The translations under genes were made by a program, and so were the position numbers. DNA of 64,000 bases from Bathymodiolus brooksi. Taxonomy: Eukaryota; Mollusca; Bivalvia; Mytilida; Modiolidae. The DNA is taken from assembly GCA_963680875.1 (NCBI GenBank), contig OY804579.1, forward strand, positions 17,065,506 through 17,129,505, in the 5' to 3' direction. Within the stretch, counting starts at the first letter, position 1. Every line of letters starts with the position of its first letter. A model generated the notes under the pieces. That model saw only the letters and a program-made list of their open reading frames with translations. It searched no databases and had not been told where the DNA came from. Positions 25,327 through 36,204 of the stretch are shown piece by piece.

Positions 25327-28300
25327 TAAAAAAAACCAATTGGTCCTATGTAAAAACTATGTCCTGCGTCATCTTGGAATTACGATCAACATAAAAAACA
25401 CAAAGTTTGTAAAGGACCTTCCAATGATTGATGCACAGTTTAGGTTCAATCAGTGCAATAGCTTCAGAGAAGAATATATTTCTGTATTTTCCCCATATGG
25501 TTCTGTGTTAATACTATGACCTGTGGTGGCAGCCATCTTGGATTTCCGATCGGCATAAAAAACAGAGGACCTTCCAATGATCATTCCTGGGCAGTTTGGT
25601 TTCAACTGTCCAAGTGGTTTCAGAGAAGAAGCATTTTGAAACATTTTTCCCATAGGGTCCAATGTTAAACTAAGTCCTGCCGTAGCCGCCATTTTGAATT
25701 TCATATCAGAATAAAAAACGTATATTTTGTAGAGGACCATTCAATGAACATTCGTGTACAGTTTGGCTTTAATCATATTTGTAGTTTCTGAGAAGAAGGC
25801 ATTTGAACATTTTCCCATAGGGTCCAATGTTAATCTATGTCCTGCGGTGGTGGCCATCTTGGATTTCCGATCGGCATAAAAAACACACACCTTGTAGAGG
25901 ACCTTCCAATGATCATTCCTGGGCAGTTTGGTTTCAATTATCCAAGTGGTTTCAGAGAAGAAGCGTTTTGAAACATTTTTCCCATAGGGTCCAATGTTAA
26001 ACTAAGTCCTGCCGTAGCCGCCATTTTGAATTTCATATCGGAACAAAAAACGTAAAGTTTGTAGAGGACCATCCAATGTACACACATATGGACAGTTTGG
26101 CTTTAATCATATTTGTAGTTTCTGAGAAGAAGGCATTTGAACATTTCCCCATAGGGTCCAATGTTAATCTATGTCCTGCGGTGGTGGCCATCTTGAATTT
26201 TCGATCGGCATAAAAAAACAGAAACTTTGTAGAGGACCTTCCAATGATCATTCCTGGGCAGTTTGGATTCAATTGTCCAAGTGGTTTCAGAGAAGAAGCG
26301 TTTTGAAACATTTTTCCCATAGGGTCCAATGTTAAACTAAGTCCTGCCGTAGCTGCCATTTTGAATTTTTTATCGGAACAAAAAACGTAAAGTTTGTAGA
26401 GGACCATCCAATGAACATTCATGTACAGTTTGGCTTTAATAATATTTGTAGTTTCTGAGAAGAAGGCATTTGAACATTTTCCCATAGGGTCCAATGTTAA
26501 TCTATGTATTGTGGTGGTGGCCATCTTGGATTTCCGACCGGCATAAAAAACATAAAATTTGTAGAGGACCTTCCAATGATCATTCCTAGGCAGTTTGGTT
26601 TCAATTATCCAAGTGGTTTCAGAGAAGAAGCGTTTTGAAACATTTTTCCCATAGGGTCCAATGTTAAACTAAGTCCTGCCGTAGCCGCCATTTTGAATTT
26701 CATACCAGAACAAAAAACGTAAAGTTTGTAGAGGACCATCTAATGAACATTCATGTACAGTTTGGCTTTAATCATATTTGTAGTTTCTGAGTAGAAGGCA
26801 TTTGAATATTTTCCCATAGGGTCCAATGTTAATCTATGTCCTGTGGTGGCGGCCATCTTGGATTTCCGACCGGCATAAAAAACAGAAAATTTGTAGAGGA
26901 CCTTCCAATGATCATTCCTGGGCAGTTTGGTTTCAACTGTCCAAGTGGTTTCAGAGAAGAAGCATTTTGAAACATTTTCCCCATAGGGTCCAATGTTAAA
27001 CTAAGTCCTGCCGTAGCCGCCATTTTGAATTTCATATCGGAACAAAAAACCTTAAGATTGTAGAGGACCATCCAATGAACATTCATGTACAGTTTGGCTT
27101 TAATCATATTTGTAGTTTCTGAGAAGAAGGCATTTGAACATTTTCCCATAGGGTCCAATGTTAATCTATGTATTGCGGTGGCGGCCATCTTGGATTTCCG
27201 ATCGGCATAAAAAACATAGAATTTCTAGAGGACCTTCCAATGATCATTCCTAGGCAGTTTGGTTTCAATTATCCAAGTGGTTTCAGAGAAGAAGCGTTTT
27301 GAAACATTTTTCCCATAGGGTTCAATGTTAAACTAAGTCCTGCCGTAGCCGCCATTTTGAATTTCATACCGGAACAAAAAAGGTAAAGTTTGTAGAGGAC
27401 CATCTAATGAACATTCATGTACAGTTTGGCTTTAATCATATTTGTAGTTTCTGAGTAGAAGGCATTTGAATATTTTCCCATAGGGTCCAATGTTAATCTA
27501 TGTCCTGCGGTGGCGGCCATCTTGGATTTCCGACCGGCATAAAAAACAGAATATTTGTAGAGGACCTTCCAATGATCATTCCTGGGCAGTTTGGTTTCAA
27601 CTGTCCAAGTGGTTTCAGAGAAGAAGCATTTTGAAACATTTTTCCCATAGGGTCCAATGTTAAACTAAGTCCTGCCGTAGCCACCATTTTGAATTTCATA
27701 TCGGAACAAAAAACCTTAAGATTGTAGAGGACCATCCAATGAACATTCATGTACAGTTTGGCTTTAATAATATTTGTAGTTTCTGAGAAGAAGGCATTTG
27801 AACATTTTCCCATAGGGTCCAATGTTAATCTATGTCCTGCGGTGGCGGCCATCTTGGATTTCCGACCGGCATAAAAAACAGAATATTTGTAGAGGACCTT
27901 CCAATGATCATTCCTGGGCAGTTTGGTTTCAACTGTCCAAGTGGTTTCAGAGAAGAAGCATTTTGAAACATTTTCCCCATAGGGTCCAATGTTAAACTAA
28001 GTCCTGCCGTAGCCGCCATTTTGAATTTCATATCGGAACAAAAAACCTTAAGATTGTAGAGGACCATCCAATGAACATTCATGTACAGTTTGGCTTTAAT
28101 CATATTTGTAGTTTCTGAGAAGAAGGCATTTGAACATTTTCCCATAGGGTCCAATGTTAATCTATGTCCTGCGATGGCGGCCATCTTGGATTTCTGATCG
28201 GCATAAAAAACAGTAACTTGGTAAAGGACATTCCAATGATCATTCCTTTACAGTTTGGGTTCAGTCAGTTCATTAGTTTCAGAGAAGAAGATCTTTGAAA

Positions 28301-28540
28301 TTTCAGCCAATCAGAGCATATTATTGGCCCTGGCAGCCATATTGAATATCCGACTGGAACGAAAAACAGTAACTTTGTAGAGGACCATCCAAGGAACATT
28401 CCTGCTAAGTTCGGTTCCAATCGGCCAAGTGGTTTCGGAGAAGAAGCTTGAAATGTGAAAAGTTTACAGACGACAGACGACAGACGACGGACGCCAAGTG
28501 ATGGCAATAGTTCACCTGGACCTTTGGTCCAGGTGAACTA
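25286..28540 (+). mobile_element. Nested non-autonomous element with 332-bp dimeric tandem repeats (pearl/BIV160-like)
   Basis: It begins at about 25286 (CAACCAGAGGCTCTC) inside the transposase frame and ends at 28540 just after a 14-bp hairpin. Between lie about 19 degenerate monomers of ~165 bp. In the middle they alternate as two types, giving a strict 332-bp period: the type-B GGTGGCGGCCATCTTGG block falls at 26507, 26839, 27171, 27503, 27835 and 28167 (approximate anchors). A tandem core of ~160-bp monomers between unique ends is the architecture described for bivalve pearl elements and the BIV160 satellite. The exact insertion duplication is blurred by A runs (TAAAA on both sides). Long minus-strand ORFs here are repeat artefacts. 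Confidence 0.88.
28509..28539. repeat. Terminal hairpin of the nested element
   Basis: AGTTCACCTGGACC, loop TTT, then the exact reverse complement: a 14-bp perfect stem at the right end of the nested element. The left end also carries TTCACCTGG (near 25316). Confidence 0.9.
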
Positions 28541-28639
28541 AAAAAGGAGTATGGGAAAGAGAATTGCATTGATAGGAGTGAGATTCCCCCAATAATAATT
28601 GATTTTGATGACGACGAGTCCAGCGACGAGGAAAGCTGA
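28541..28639 (+). pseudogene. C-terminal tail of the split transposase
   Basis: Immediately after the nested element an open frame reads KEYGKENCID, then a hydrophobic PPIII and an acidic tail (DFDDDESSDEES), and stops at TGA 28637-28639. A short acidic end of this kind is usual for this transposase group, and it continues the frame broken at about 25285. The joined tail is what identifies the insertion point. Confidence 0.8.
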
Positions 28640-29189
28640 ATCCAGTCCAACATGATTACATATTGAACGGGTATACCGGTTGTAAATGACAGATTGTACA
28701 TGACGTTTTTACCTATAAAATTTTATTCATATCCAATAATTGTGTACTCTATGTCTAACTTCAGTGAATTTATTAGCAGAAAAGACCGTTCTTTTTCGAA
28801 TTATTTCAGAAAGATTGAAATAGCTTGGTCAAATTAAAAATCAGTAATTATGGAAATTTATGATTTCAAGTTTTTTTTCAAAATTTTCGAGGTAAATCTC
28901 AGGTAAGCATGTGTATAAATGTCACGTAGTCAAATGCATTAACCATGAAGGGAACAATAGCCTTCTCCGGCACTTCGACGAGAGACAATAGACCAGCTGC
29001 GGGACCACCGTCGTTCCTATTGTTATATGGGATTACGTCCACGGTGAGTTGGCTGTCACATTTAACGAGCAAACTTGGCCTCTTTTGAAGAACTTAGCCT
29101 GAAATAAACACCAAAATAACGCCAAAAATTGGTAATTTTTCAGATGAGCAGGGCCTTCAGAATAATTTCAACCGTAAATATTTATACAA
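28640..29189. other. 3' untranslated part of the transposon
   Basis: Lies between the transposase stop and the right terminal repeat. No gene seen. Confidence 0.6.
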
Positions 29190-29302
29190 TTCCAAAATGG
29201 TAGTAAAATTCCTGACAAAACTCTCGTCGGATGCGTTAAAAAAAATCTACGCTTTACGAAATATTTAGATTTTTCCGTTTTCTAATCAAAAAATTATTAC
29301 TT
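29190..29302 (-). repeat. Right terminal inverted repeat
   Basis: Mirror of 23728-23838; the end TTATTACTT is followed by the TA duplication at 29303-29304. Confidence 0.9.
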
Positions 29303-29304
29303 TA

Positions 29305-29732
29305 AGACACGCTTCGTGGATAGAGCGACCTCACCATGAACTATATTGTTTAACAGGTATTATAAAGTCTACACTAAGTACTATTTCCAGACAACATTTT
29401 GAAGATTTTGACGCAGTATTAAATTACCCAAGAAAGGGGGTGGGGTGTTTAGCTGATTTTATTGGCCCAAAAATTCCCTCATAGTGAAATGATGCACTCA
29501 TGCAGTGTACATTGTCAAACCTCACCTATTACAGGACAAACACCCTACATCTTGAACAGTATGCATAATATATGTAATCTTCGTGACACAGGTTGTCATA
29601 TGTATAATATTAGTTCTATTAAAGAGAGCCGATGGCTTCAACTATCATTAAAATGTTATAGTGCACAAGGTCATCAAAATCTATAATAGGGGAACAATTT
29701 ACAACATTGAGACAAAACCTAATTGTAATGCT
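29305..29732. other. Spacer
   Basis: No gene or repeat recognised; the short ORF at 29462-29686 has no supporting feature. Confidence 0.4.
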
Positions 29733-29952
29733 TCTTCGGGTGCCACTAGTGGAGCAGAAACTGCCTACCCTTCCGGAGCACCTGAGTTCACCCCCGGTTT
29801 TTAGTGGGGTTCGTGTTACTCGATCTTTAGTTTTATATGTATGTTTTGTAGATCGTTGTTTGTCCTTTTGTACTTTTTCTTTTGGCCATTGTGTTGTCTG
29901 TTCTTCTTTGATATACGAATTCTGATTGCCCCTTTGGTATCTTCAAACTCTT
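29733..29952 (+). repeat. Dispersed repeat family A, copy 1
   Basis: Most complete copy of a family seen many times in this window. Key blocks in order: GTGCCACTAGTGGAGCAG, CCTTCCGGAGCACC, GAGTTCACCCCCGGTTTTTA, GTGGGGTTCGTGTTACTCG, then T-rich TTTGTCCTTTTGTACTTTTT, and the end GATTGCCCCTTTGGTATCTTC. The class is unknown; it has no obvious coding capacity. Confidence 0.85.
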
Positions 29953-30028
29953 CAATAAATATTTGACAGAATACGTTTTAGCAAGGTGATGATACACTTT
30001 GTGAAGTACAAGATAAGAAAGCCTGAAG

Positions 30029-30290
30029 GGGCAGTCGTGGCCGTGATCGTATGGTAGTTGAATTTACAACTACCTATGCAATCAGTGCCTATCACCACTG
30101 ATGTTATGGGTTCGACTCCCGCTCAGGGCGAGGTGTACAACATTATGTGATAACGTTTGTCAGTGACTTGTGGCAGGTCGGTGGTTTTCTCCGGGTCCTC
30201 CGGTTTCTTCCACCAATAAAACTGACCGCCATGATATAACTGTAATATTGTTGAAAGTGGCGTTAAGCACCATAAAACCAACCAACCAAT
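30029..30290 (+). mobile_element. tRNA-derived SINE, family 2, copy 1
   Basis: The head has an A-box-like GTGATCGTATGGTAGTTG and a B-box-like GGGTTCGACTCCCGC about 70 bp later. Then follow a GTTTGTCAGTGACTTG block, the core CTCCGGGTCCTCCGG and ATATAACTGTAATATTG, and a tail of repeated CCAA. Confidence 0.88.
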
Positions 30291-30469
30291 CAAAATTATT
30301 TTGGCTTAATAAGAAGACGGGGACGTTGTGATAAGTAAGCTCGAACTTAACGTTAGAGTTGGGAAATATTAACTCCATGCGCGCGAGTGGTACTATCAAT
30401 TGAAATGTAGTAGTCAAATGAGTGCACACGACACGTTTCTGAAATTACATTCATCATGCACGCTGATAT

Positions 30470-30710
30470 GCAAAAGACTAAAAAGCCAAATTATTTAAGA
30501 GTATTTAGAAACAAGTATATCAAATATATATAATAAACCTTACCATGTCAGTTATGAAACACTTGCACACCGATACTAATAAATGAACATCAAATATGGG
30601 AGCGAGTATATCAAAGGGCCTAAACATGATAACCATAATCGGTTAAGAGTATCTATACCTGAGGGACATTGATCTAAGTGTTAATAAATTACATTGTGTA
30701 GAAACTGTAA
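30470..30710 (+). repeat. Dispersed repeat, copy 2 (partner 18840-18982)
   Basis: The same family as 18840-18982 in the opposite orientation, with an extra ~100-bp AT-rich middle. Confidence 0.7.
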
Positions 30711-30712
30711 AT

Positions 30713-30899
30713 ATTAAGTGATTAACGATGTTTTTTTTAAAACGAGAGGACTTTTCTCAGTCAAAAGAAACGTCCTCGAGTTTTAAAAATCATCTTTAAT
30801 TATTTTATCGCTATTTTGTATTCATAATTAAATATTTTTTGTTGATATACTGACATTTTTTTAAACACAATTAATATTTTATATCGTTAATCACTTAAT
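30713..30899. mobile_element. Small MITE with 17-bp perfect TIRs
   Basis: ATTAAGTGATTAACGAT at 30713-30729 is the exact reverse complement of 30883-30899. The 187-bp body includes an imperfect inner hairpin around GAGGACTTTTCTC...GTCCTCGAG (30740-30790). Only one copy in the window. Confidence 0.8.
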
Positions 30900-31314
30900 T
30901 ATCAAGAATTGGTGACGTCATTATCATATTAGAAAACAAGATAATACTACGTGCTTCCTTAACAACGCTTAGCGATTAGCGATAATTGGAATCATCTCAT
31001 GCGCTTACGTGATATGAAATATATCGGTTTTAAACATCAAAGGGAAAATAAACAAAATAGCGATATTGAAACATACTAGTAGCAAGTTAACCATACGAGC
31101 ATTCATTGTAATCCTCTGAGACTCTGTTAGTCCACCATCAGAGTTATCAATAGTGATAGTAATAGAAATGTAGATATCTAACTTCATTATCTAATCGAAG
31201 TCATGATAGTCGCGTAGAAAGTCAAATACAACGACTGCTATGTATAGACTTAATATAGTCTTGACGTTGATATTGACTCCTAAATTATATTTCTCTTGTC
31301 AGGAATATCTATTT
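30900..31314. other. Spacer
   Basis: No gene or repeat recognised. A short minus-strand ORF (31005-31187) is unsupported. Confidence 0.4.
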
Positions 31315-31670
31315 AAGATATAAATCATGGAACCGAGAATGTGTTTTGAGTTTTAATATGGATTGGCGGAGATTAATATTTTACAATTTTTTTTACTAAT
31401 ATTTACTAATATCCGCCAACCCATGTTAAAACTCAAAACACATTCTGGCTTCCATGATTTATTTCGATTCTGATATGTCTAGGAGTACAATTACCGTAGT
31501 GTACTTTGATTGGAAGACGGTAATTTATATTTACGTTTGCGGAAAATGTCGCACACAATTTATGCTGCCAATGAAAAAGTCAATCACATTCACCGGCGCA
31601 CGTGCGAATGAGATTATACCATCGATAAATCGCTCATTTGTCTACAAAGCGAAAGAAGGGGAAAAAAACA
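31315..31670 (+). repeat. Fold-back repeat, copy 2
   Basis: Arms of about 50 bp (left about 31325-31378, right about 31404-31462), with the same TTTTGAGTTTTAA core as copy 1, followed by the shared body ending at GTCTACAAAGCGAAAGAAGG. Confidence 0.85.
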
Positions 31671-32407
31671 CAAAAAACAACAAAAAATCCCATTCTATTT
31701 CATGTATGGAAGATTTGTACATTTCCAACTAACGGTTGAATATTGCTCCCCCACCATGTGTCAATATATGCATAGGGAGTATCTACCAGAATTATCATAT
31801 TGACAATACGCATATGTGACCCGTCATGACATTTCCAGGTTTATGGAGGTAAAACGTCATAAAGAGAAAACCGTCGTCAAAGTGTCGCGTTGCGAAACCG
31901 GGCACCTGTCACACCGGCAATTACAGTTTCTACTACAGTGCCTATCGCAAAAGATATACATGCTTATAATTTATTATAGATATACTATTTACATATATTT
32001 ATAACCATTTATCAGTTATTAAGTGCTATTTTCATCTTTTCACATCAAATTTAATCAAATAAATCGTCGACAGCGCGCAGTTACGTACCTGTATGTAAAA
32101 GTAAAAGTCCGATAATTTTCTGATTATATTTAATAATTTTTACCAACGAAATTGCTTCTCTTTTAAATCACACCTTTACAATATTGTATTAAGTGTAATT
32201 CTGTGATATCTATCTTACTGAACCATCGATTTAAAGTGGTTACGAATACAAACTCATTCGAAAATGCGTCGATCTCCATTACCAGATTTGCCTTCATCAT
32301 TAGTTTCGTCAAGGGAAAATACTCTGTTAAAAAAGTTTGTTTCTCCGAGAAAATGTAAACCATTTTTGTTAAAATAACGTTGAAATGGTGTCCGCTAAGA
32401 CTTAATT
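31671..32407. other. AT-rich spacer, possible 5' flank of the transposon ORF
   Basis: No gene recognised. Confidence 0.4.
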
Positions 32408-33215
32408 ATGGATAGTCAAGCTAGTGTGTCATCCTCGGCAAGCACTGTTCCCTTGGATTTAATTCATGATCAGGACAATGACTTTGTGGATGAAATCGAC
32501 GAAGTTGACCGAATTTATTTTGGGAACATTGAAATCAATTTGAGAGATGACATTAGTTATTCAGATTTAAATGACGAGGACGATGAAGACTGTGAATCTG
32601 ATAAGGAAAATGTTGACAGTAATACATCCAACATTGGTGTGGAATGCAGTGAATTAGATCTGTGTGAATCTGAGAAACAAACACATTTTCTGAATCAAAC
32701 TTGCAACTGTGAAAGATTGTATAACAAAGTTCCATGCAGTAAAATAGTAGATAATGTACTCATAGATTATAGGTTGAGTTGTCTGGAAATGGACAAAAGT
32801 GAACTTGATTTGATAATCAAAGTTCAATTTAGTATTTGCTCACAGAAACAATAGCACAGGTGTTGATGCAAAAAAAACCACAAAGACAAAGAAAGAGAGA
32901 GAATAATGCAACAATATTTTTTCAATGGTCACCAGATATGTAGAAAAACATTTATATTTGCCCATGTCATTGGCAAATCCCAGCTGGAATCCATATCTAA
33001 GCCACTAAAAAGGGTTAAAGCCAAGGACTCTTGGTAACACTGGTAAAACCCCTAGACATGCATTATCAATGACTGATATTCAAAGAGTAAAAACATTTTT
33101 TGAATGAGTATGCAGTAACATTTGGGGTTCCGTTACCTGGTCGATTACCAAATCACAGAAATTTGAAGGTTACTTTACTTCCCTCAGATAAGACAAAAGC
33201 TATTATAAGCCAGCG
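32408..33215 (+). pseudogene. Decayed transposon-type ORF (acidic N-terminus, C-x-C and HQICRKTF blocks)
   Basis: ATG at 32408 opens 148 codons: Ser-rich, then very acidic (about residues 20-75), then CNCERLYNKVPCSKIVD. Beyond the stop at 32854, changing frame at least three times (near 32834, 32920, 33030 and 33100) recovers further blocks: FNGHQICRKTFIFAHVIGKS, ALSMTDIQRVKTFF and VPLPGRLPNHRN, followed by LLPSDKTKAII. I recall this block order from large unnamed transposon-like ORFs in many invertebrates, in which a Cys-rich N-terminus precedes a CR-x-TF-x-F-x-H block. The ORF is truncated near 33215, before any catalytic domain. No TIRs were found. Function is not known. Confidence 0.6.
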
Positions 33216-33312
33216 AGATACGGAAACATAATATGTGATCATCTCATTACAAAGCAAATAAGAATTCTAACGTAGTTGTTTAAATATTCCTGGTTTGGGA
33301 TTGGACAATGCT

Positions 33313-33645
33313 GTAATTTTCAAGGTATCAATTCCACGGTTGAAATATCATGAGAATTTTAGCCCATTGCCGCTTACGTCATCTTGTCAATAATGTGGCA
33401 ATGCACATGATTGCATTAGAATGGAGAAAACTGTATTGTATTTGAAACTTTCAACTGCATTAATTGTCGATTTAATGGTGTAATTTTCACGGTATCAATG
33501 CCACTGTTGAAATAGCATGAGATATTTTTAGAATTTTAGCTGATTTCGCTTACGTCATCTTGTCAATAATGTGGCAATGCACATGATTACATTAGAATGG
33601 AGATAACTGTATTGTATTTGAAAATTTCACGGCATTAATTTTCGA
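33313..33645 (+). repeat. Tandem pair of ~170-bp repeats
   Basis: 33313-33475 and 33480-33645 share TAATTTTCA-x-GGTATCAAT, CGCTTACGTCATCTTGTC and ATGTGGCAATGCACATGATT with small indels (spacing 167-176 bp). Confidence 0.85.
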
Positions 33646-33764
33646 TTAGATGGTCGCAAATATCCGTTTACTGGGTTCGCTATCGCGTCGCTAGTAAACT
33701 CAATTTGCGACCATCAAATCTCCATGATTGATGCCGTGAAATTTTATACAATACTCTTATCTCC
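33599..33764. repeat. Long imperfect hairpin
   Basis: The left arm (GGAGATAAC...AAATTTCACGGCATTAAT...ATGGTCGCAAAT, 33599-33674) pairs with the right arm ending CTTATCTCC at 33764. About 70 bp per arm with mismatches around a GC-richer loop with TCGCTATCGCGTCGCT. The left arm overlaps the end of the second direct repeat. Confidence 0.85.
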
Positions 33765-34439
33765 TAATTATTATTTATCAAAATATTTTCAATGGCTGAA
33801 CTTTTGATACTCCCGGTGTGGGTGGGTTGATAACCTTCATTTGAAGTCGACCATACAGTTTCTTATTATATCTAATAAATTGGTTTTATTACTTTTAATA
33901 GTAAATATTATTTAAATGTTAACAATTGAACCATAACAGTTCGACAAAATGTCGATGAACTAATACTTAAATTAACCATATATATAGGTAAGATAATACC
34001 TCCATATAATTTTACATAGGTATATATTTATATTCTAAACTCGCCATAGAGAAAAAATACTTACATGGTGGAGATGTCAAGATTCTATATTTATAAACTA
34101 TTGACCTGAGTAACCTTGCTAAACCATGCGGAGTCAGTGTGTTTTAAATCGGTCATCCAATCAGGACGCTCATTATTCTTGTCCAAGATAAAAAAATACA
34201 TCGCTAAAATTACCTGTGGGTGTTTCCCCACTTCAACTCGTAAATTTACATAGAAATCGGAGATATTTCGTCATAAAACTTCACAAATGGTTTTGTCTAT
34301 CATATTTCTTGAAGACAAACCTAACATTTTATTGCATTTATCAATATTTTATTAGTATCAACAGTTTTTGCAACACCATATCTGTTTCTCGATACATCGC
34401 CCGATTACCAATGAGACAAGTCACGTGACTACACATGCT
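33765..34439. other. Spacer
   Basis: AT-rich; no gene recognised. Confidence 0.4.
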
Positions 34440-34735
34440 ACTCACAGTGACCCGTGACACACTTTGGCACGTTCCACCAGTCAAACCAAAGACTATAACA
34501 TTGGTATTTGTTGCTTTTTCCGCTAAGCACGCAGCATTAATGAGAAGGAGCAAAGACGGGTTGGCTCGGAATCAGGATAATGTGTCCGAGTGGGGCGACA
34601 TGTTTATCCGCGGACTGTTGTTTCACTGATCTAGTACTATATCATCATCTCATTGAAAATTAACTTGTTCTCGCCATGATATAGATGAAAAATTGCTGAG
34701 TTGGCGTTAAGCAACAATTAGTCACTCACTCTAGT
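34440..34735 (+). mobile_element. SINE family 3, forward copy
   Basis: Partner of 21370-21700. Blocks: CTAAGCACGCAGCATTAATG, AGGATAATGTGTCCGAGTGG, GGCGACATG, and GTTTCACTGATCTAGTACTA. The 3' part has CGCCATGATATAGATGAAAA and GGCGTTAAGCAACAATTAGT with a CACTCACTC tail. Confidence 0.8.
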
Positions 34736-34949
34736 TAATAGGGGAATGCAAAACACAACCTCGATAGACAAAGCAACACAGGTGAAAGATCAGATTAAAA
34801 CAAGAAAAAAAAACCAAAAGATCAGATATCATCAACTCTGACATAAAACTGTGAGTGAGGAGACCAGAAAGCTTTAAAAGCTAAGCTTCACATGCTGCAT
34901 GCGTGGCAAACATCATGACTTATTATCAGGTTTGTAACTAGATTAACAC

Positions 34950-35106
34950 GACGGGTGCCACTAGTGGAGCAGGAACTGCTAACCCTTCCGGAGCACCCGA
35001 GTTCACCCCCGGTTTTTAGTGGGGTTCGTGTTACTCGATCTTTAGTTTTATATGAATGTTTTGTCGATCGTTGTTTGTCCTTTTGTACTTTTTCTTTTGG
35101 CCATTG
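34950..35106 (+). repeat. Dispersed repeat family A, copy 2
   Basis: Starts at GGGTGCCACTAGTGGAGCAG and breaks off in the TTTTGGCCATTG block. Confidence 0.85.
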
Positions 35107-35175
35107 ACCGGAGTTGACCGCAGAATACCGCAGAAATTAGATTGCCGCAGAAATTACCGGTTATACGGTATCATT
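35107..35175. repeat. Short CCGCAGAA repeats
   Basis: Three CCGCAGAA motifs in 45 bp followed by an ACCGGTTATACGGT palindrome-like sequence. Confidence 0.5.
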
Positions 35176-35328
35176 AATATATATTTCCGCATACAGAATT
35201 TTTATTGTGTCTAATAAATTGGCATCCTATTTATTTTGTTTATTCGTGCGATATTGTTGAACAACAATAAACAGAATAAATCAAGCAAAATTTAAAACTA
35301 AAATGTTAAATCACACTATTTCATATAA

Positions 35329-35577
35329 ATAGAAGGAACGTTTGAAGTTAATTATTTTATCCAAAAACTGTTACCCTCGGGCGAATCCAAGGATATAGAA
35401 CTAAAACTTACATCAAGTGGTTCCGCTGTGGAGTACAACACTGCAGAAAAGGGGCGTATGTTTGTACGGGGGCGAATCAAATACACAACTCAATGGGATG
35501 TAAAAGAGTTTCTCCGATATGGAGAATGTCAGGTTCCTTGTACCTATATTTTACAACTTGCAACAGCTCCTTATTAG
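35329..35577 (+). CDS. Unrecognised open frame without ATG (82 residues, partial)
   Basis: After a TAA at 35326 the frame is open for 82 codons to TAG 35575-35577. The translation is compositionally protein-like, with mixed charged and aromatic residues, an ELKLTSSGSAVEYNTAEKG stretch, a YTTQWDVKEFLRYG stretch and two Cys (ECQVPC). Local base composition is much less AT-rich than the flanks. There is no initiator except an internal Met (35449) and no convincing splice acceptor, and family 2 SINE sequence begins right after the stop. It may be a lone exon, a processed-gene fragment or part of a transposon ORF. No family recognised. Confidence 0.4.
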   Translation: MEGTFEVNYFIQKLLPSGESKDIELKLTSSGSAVEYNTAEKGRMFVRGRIKYTTQWDVKEFLRYGECQVPCTYILQLATAPY

Positions 35578-35705
35578 GATAATGTGATAACGTTTGTCAG
35601 TGACTTGCGACAGGTAGGTGGTTTTCTCCTGGTACTCCGGTTTCCTCCATCAATAACACTGATCGCCATGATATTACTGAAGTATTGATAAACACCATAA
35701 ACCAG
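35578..35705 (+). mobile_element. SINE family 2, 5'-truncated
   Basis: Starts at the ATGTGATAACGTTTGTCAGT block, keeps CCTGGTACTCCGG and GCCATGATATTACTG, and ends in CACCATAAACCAG. Confidence 0.8.
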
Positions 35706-36204
35706 TCAAACCTTAGTAGGAGTGGTCGTTCGTGGCGCCATGTAGGAGGACATTTTCAGACCATATCCAATATATTCTCTTTATTTGGGCTTAATATAAT
35801 CTCCTGCCATTTTAAACAGCTCAGTGCTACATTTTTGCTAGCACAATTTATGTCTGTAAACTTGTTTTTCCTATGTAATAATGTTGTCATCGGAAAGACT
35901 TGTGCAGTTCGTTGGCCATTTTGTTAAAAAGTCTTGGTTACTGAGGAAAGTGGACCCGACCTTTGTATAAGAATTTGTTCATATTAAATGTTAGTCTAGA
36001 TTATGGTGAATTATTGATGTTTATTCGTTATCCCCTTAATGTTTATTGTATATTTGTATTATATTATGCTGTGCAGTATAACTTCAACCCCTTTGGGGTA
36101 CAATTGTGCATCAATAAATACATCGTTATGAATATAGGTGAAATACTGCTGACATTATGTAAGTAACAATCATTCAAATCATATAATAATGTCTGGAATC
36201 AAAA
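35706..36204. other. Spacer, possible LINE 3' end
   Basis: Low-complexity AT-rich sequence; AACCCCTTTGGGGTACAATT with a nearby AATAAATACAT could be the 3' end of an unidentified element, but this is not demonstrated. Confidence 0.3.

Larger units (their letters stand above)
23728..29302 (+). mobile_element. TA-flanked Tc1/mariner-superfamily transposon, interrupted
   Basis: The element is bounded by inverted repeats that start identically (AAGTAATAATTTTTTG; the first 32 bp match) at 23728 and, reversed, at 29302. Outside each end lies TA (23726-23727 and 29303-29304), the target-site duplication expected for this superfamily. Inside are a decayed DDE transposase (24113-25285 plus 28541-28639) and a large insertion between the two parts (25286-28540). 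Without the insertion the element would be about 2.3 kb, a usual size for an autonomous member. Confidence 0.93.

Noticed and set aside
25450..28184. Series of similar 96-163 residue minus-strand ORFs
   Set aside because: They recur with the 332-bp repeat period, share the same start and stop positions in each unit and are broken by indels; they are repeat by-products.
25286..28540. Calling the nested element a Helitron
   Set aside because: The terminal hairpin and following CTAA recall Helitron ends, but the hairpin-to-CTRR spacing is wrong and the 5' end does not show the expected TC; left unclassified.
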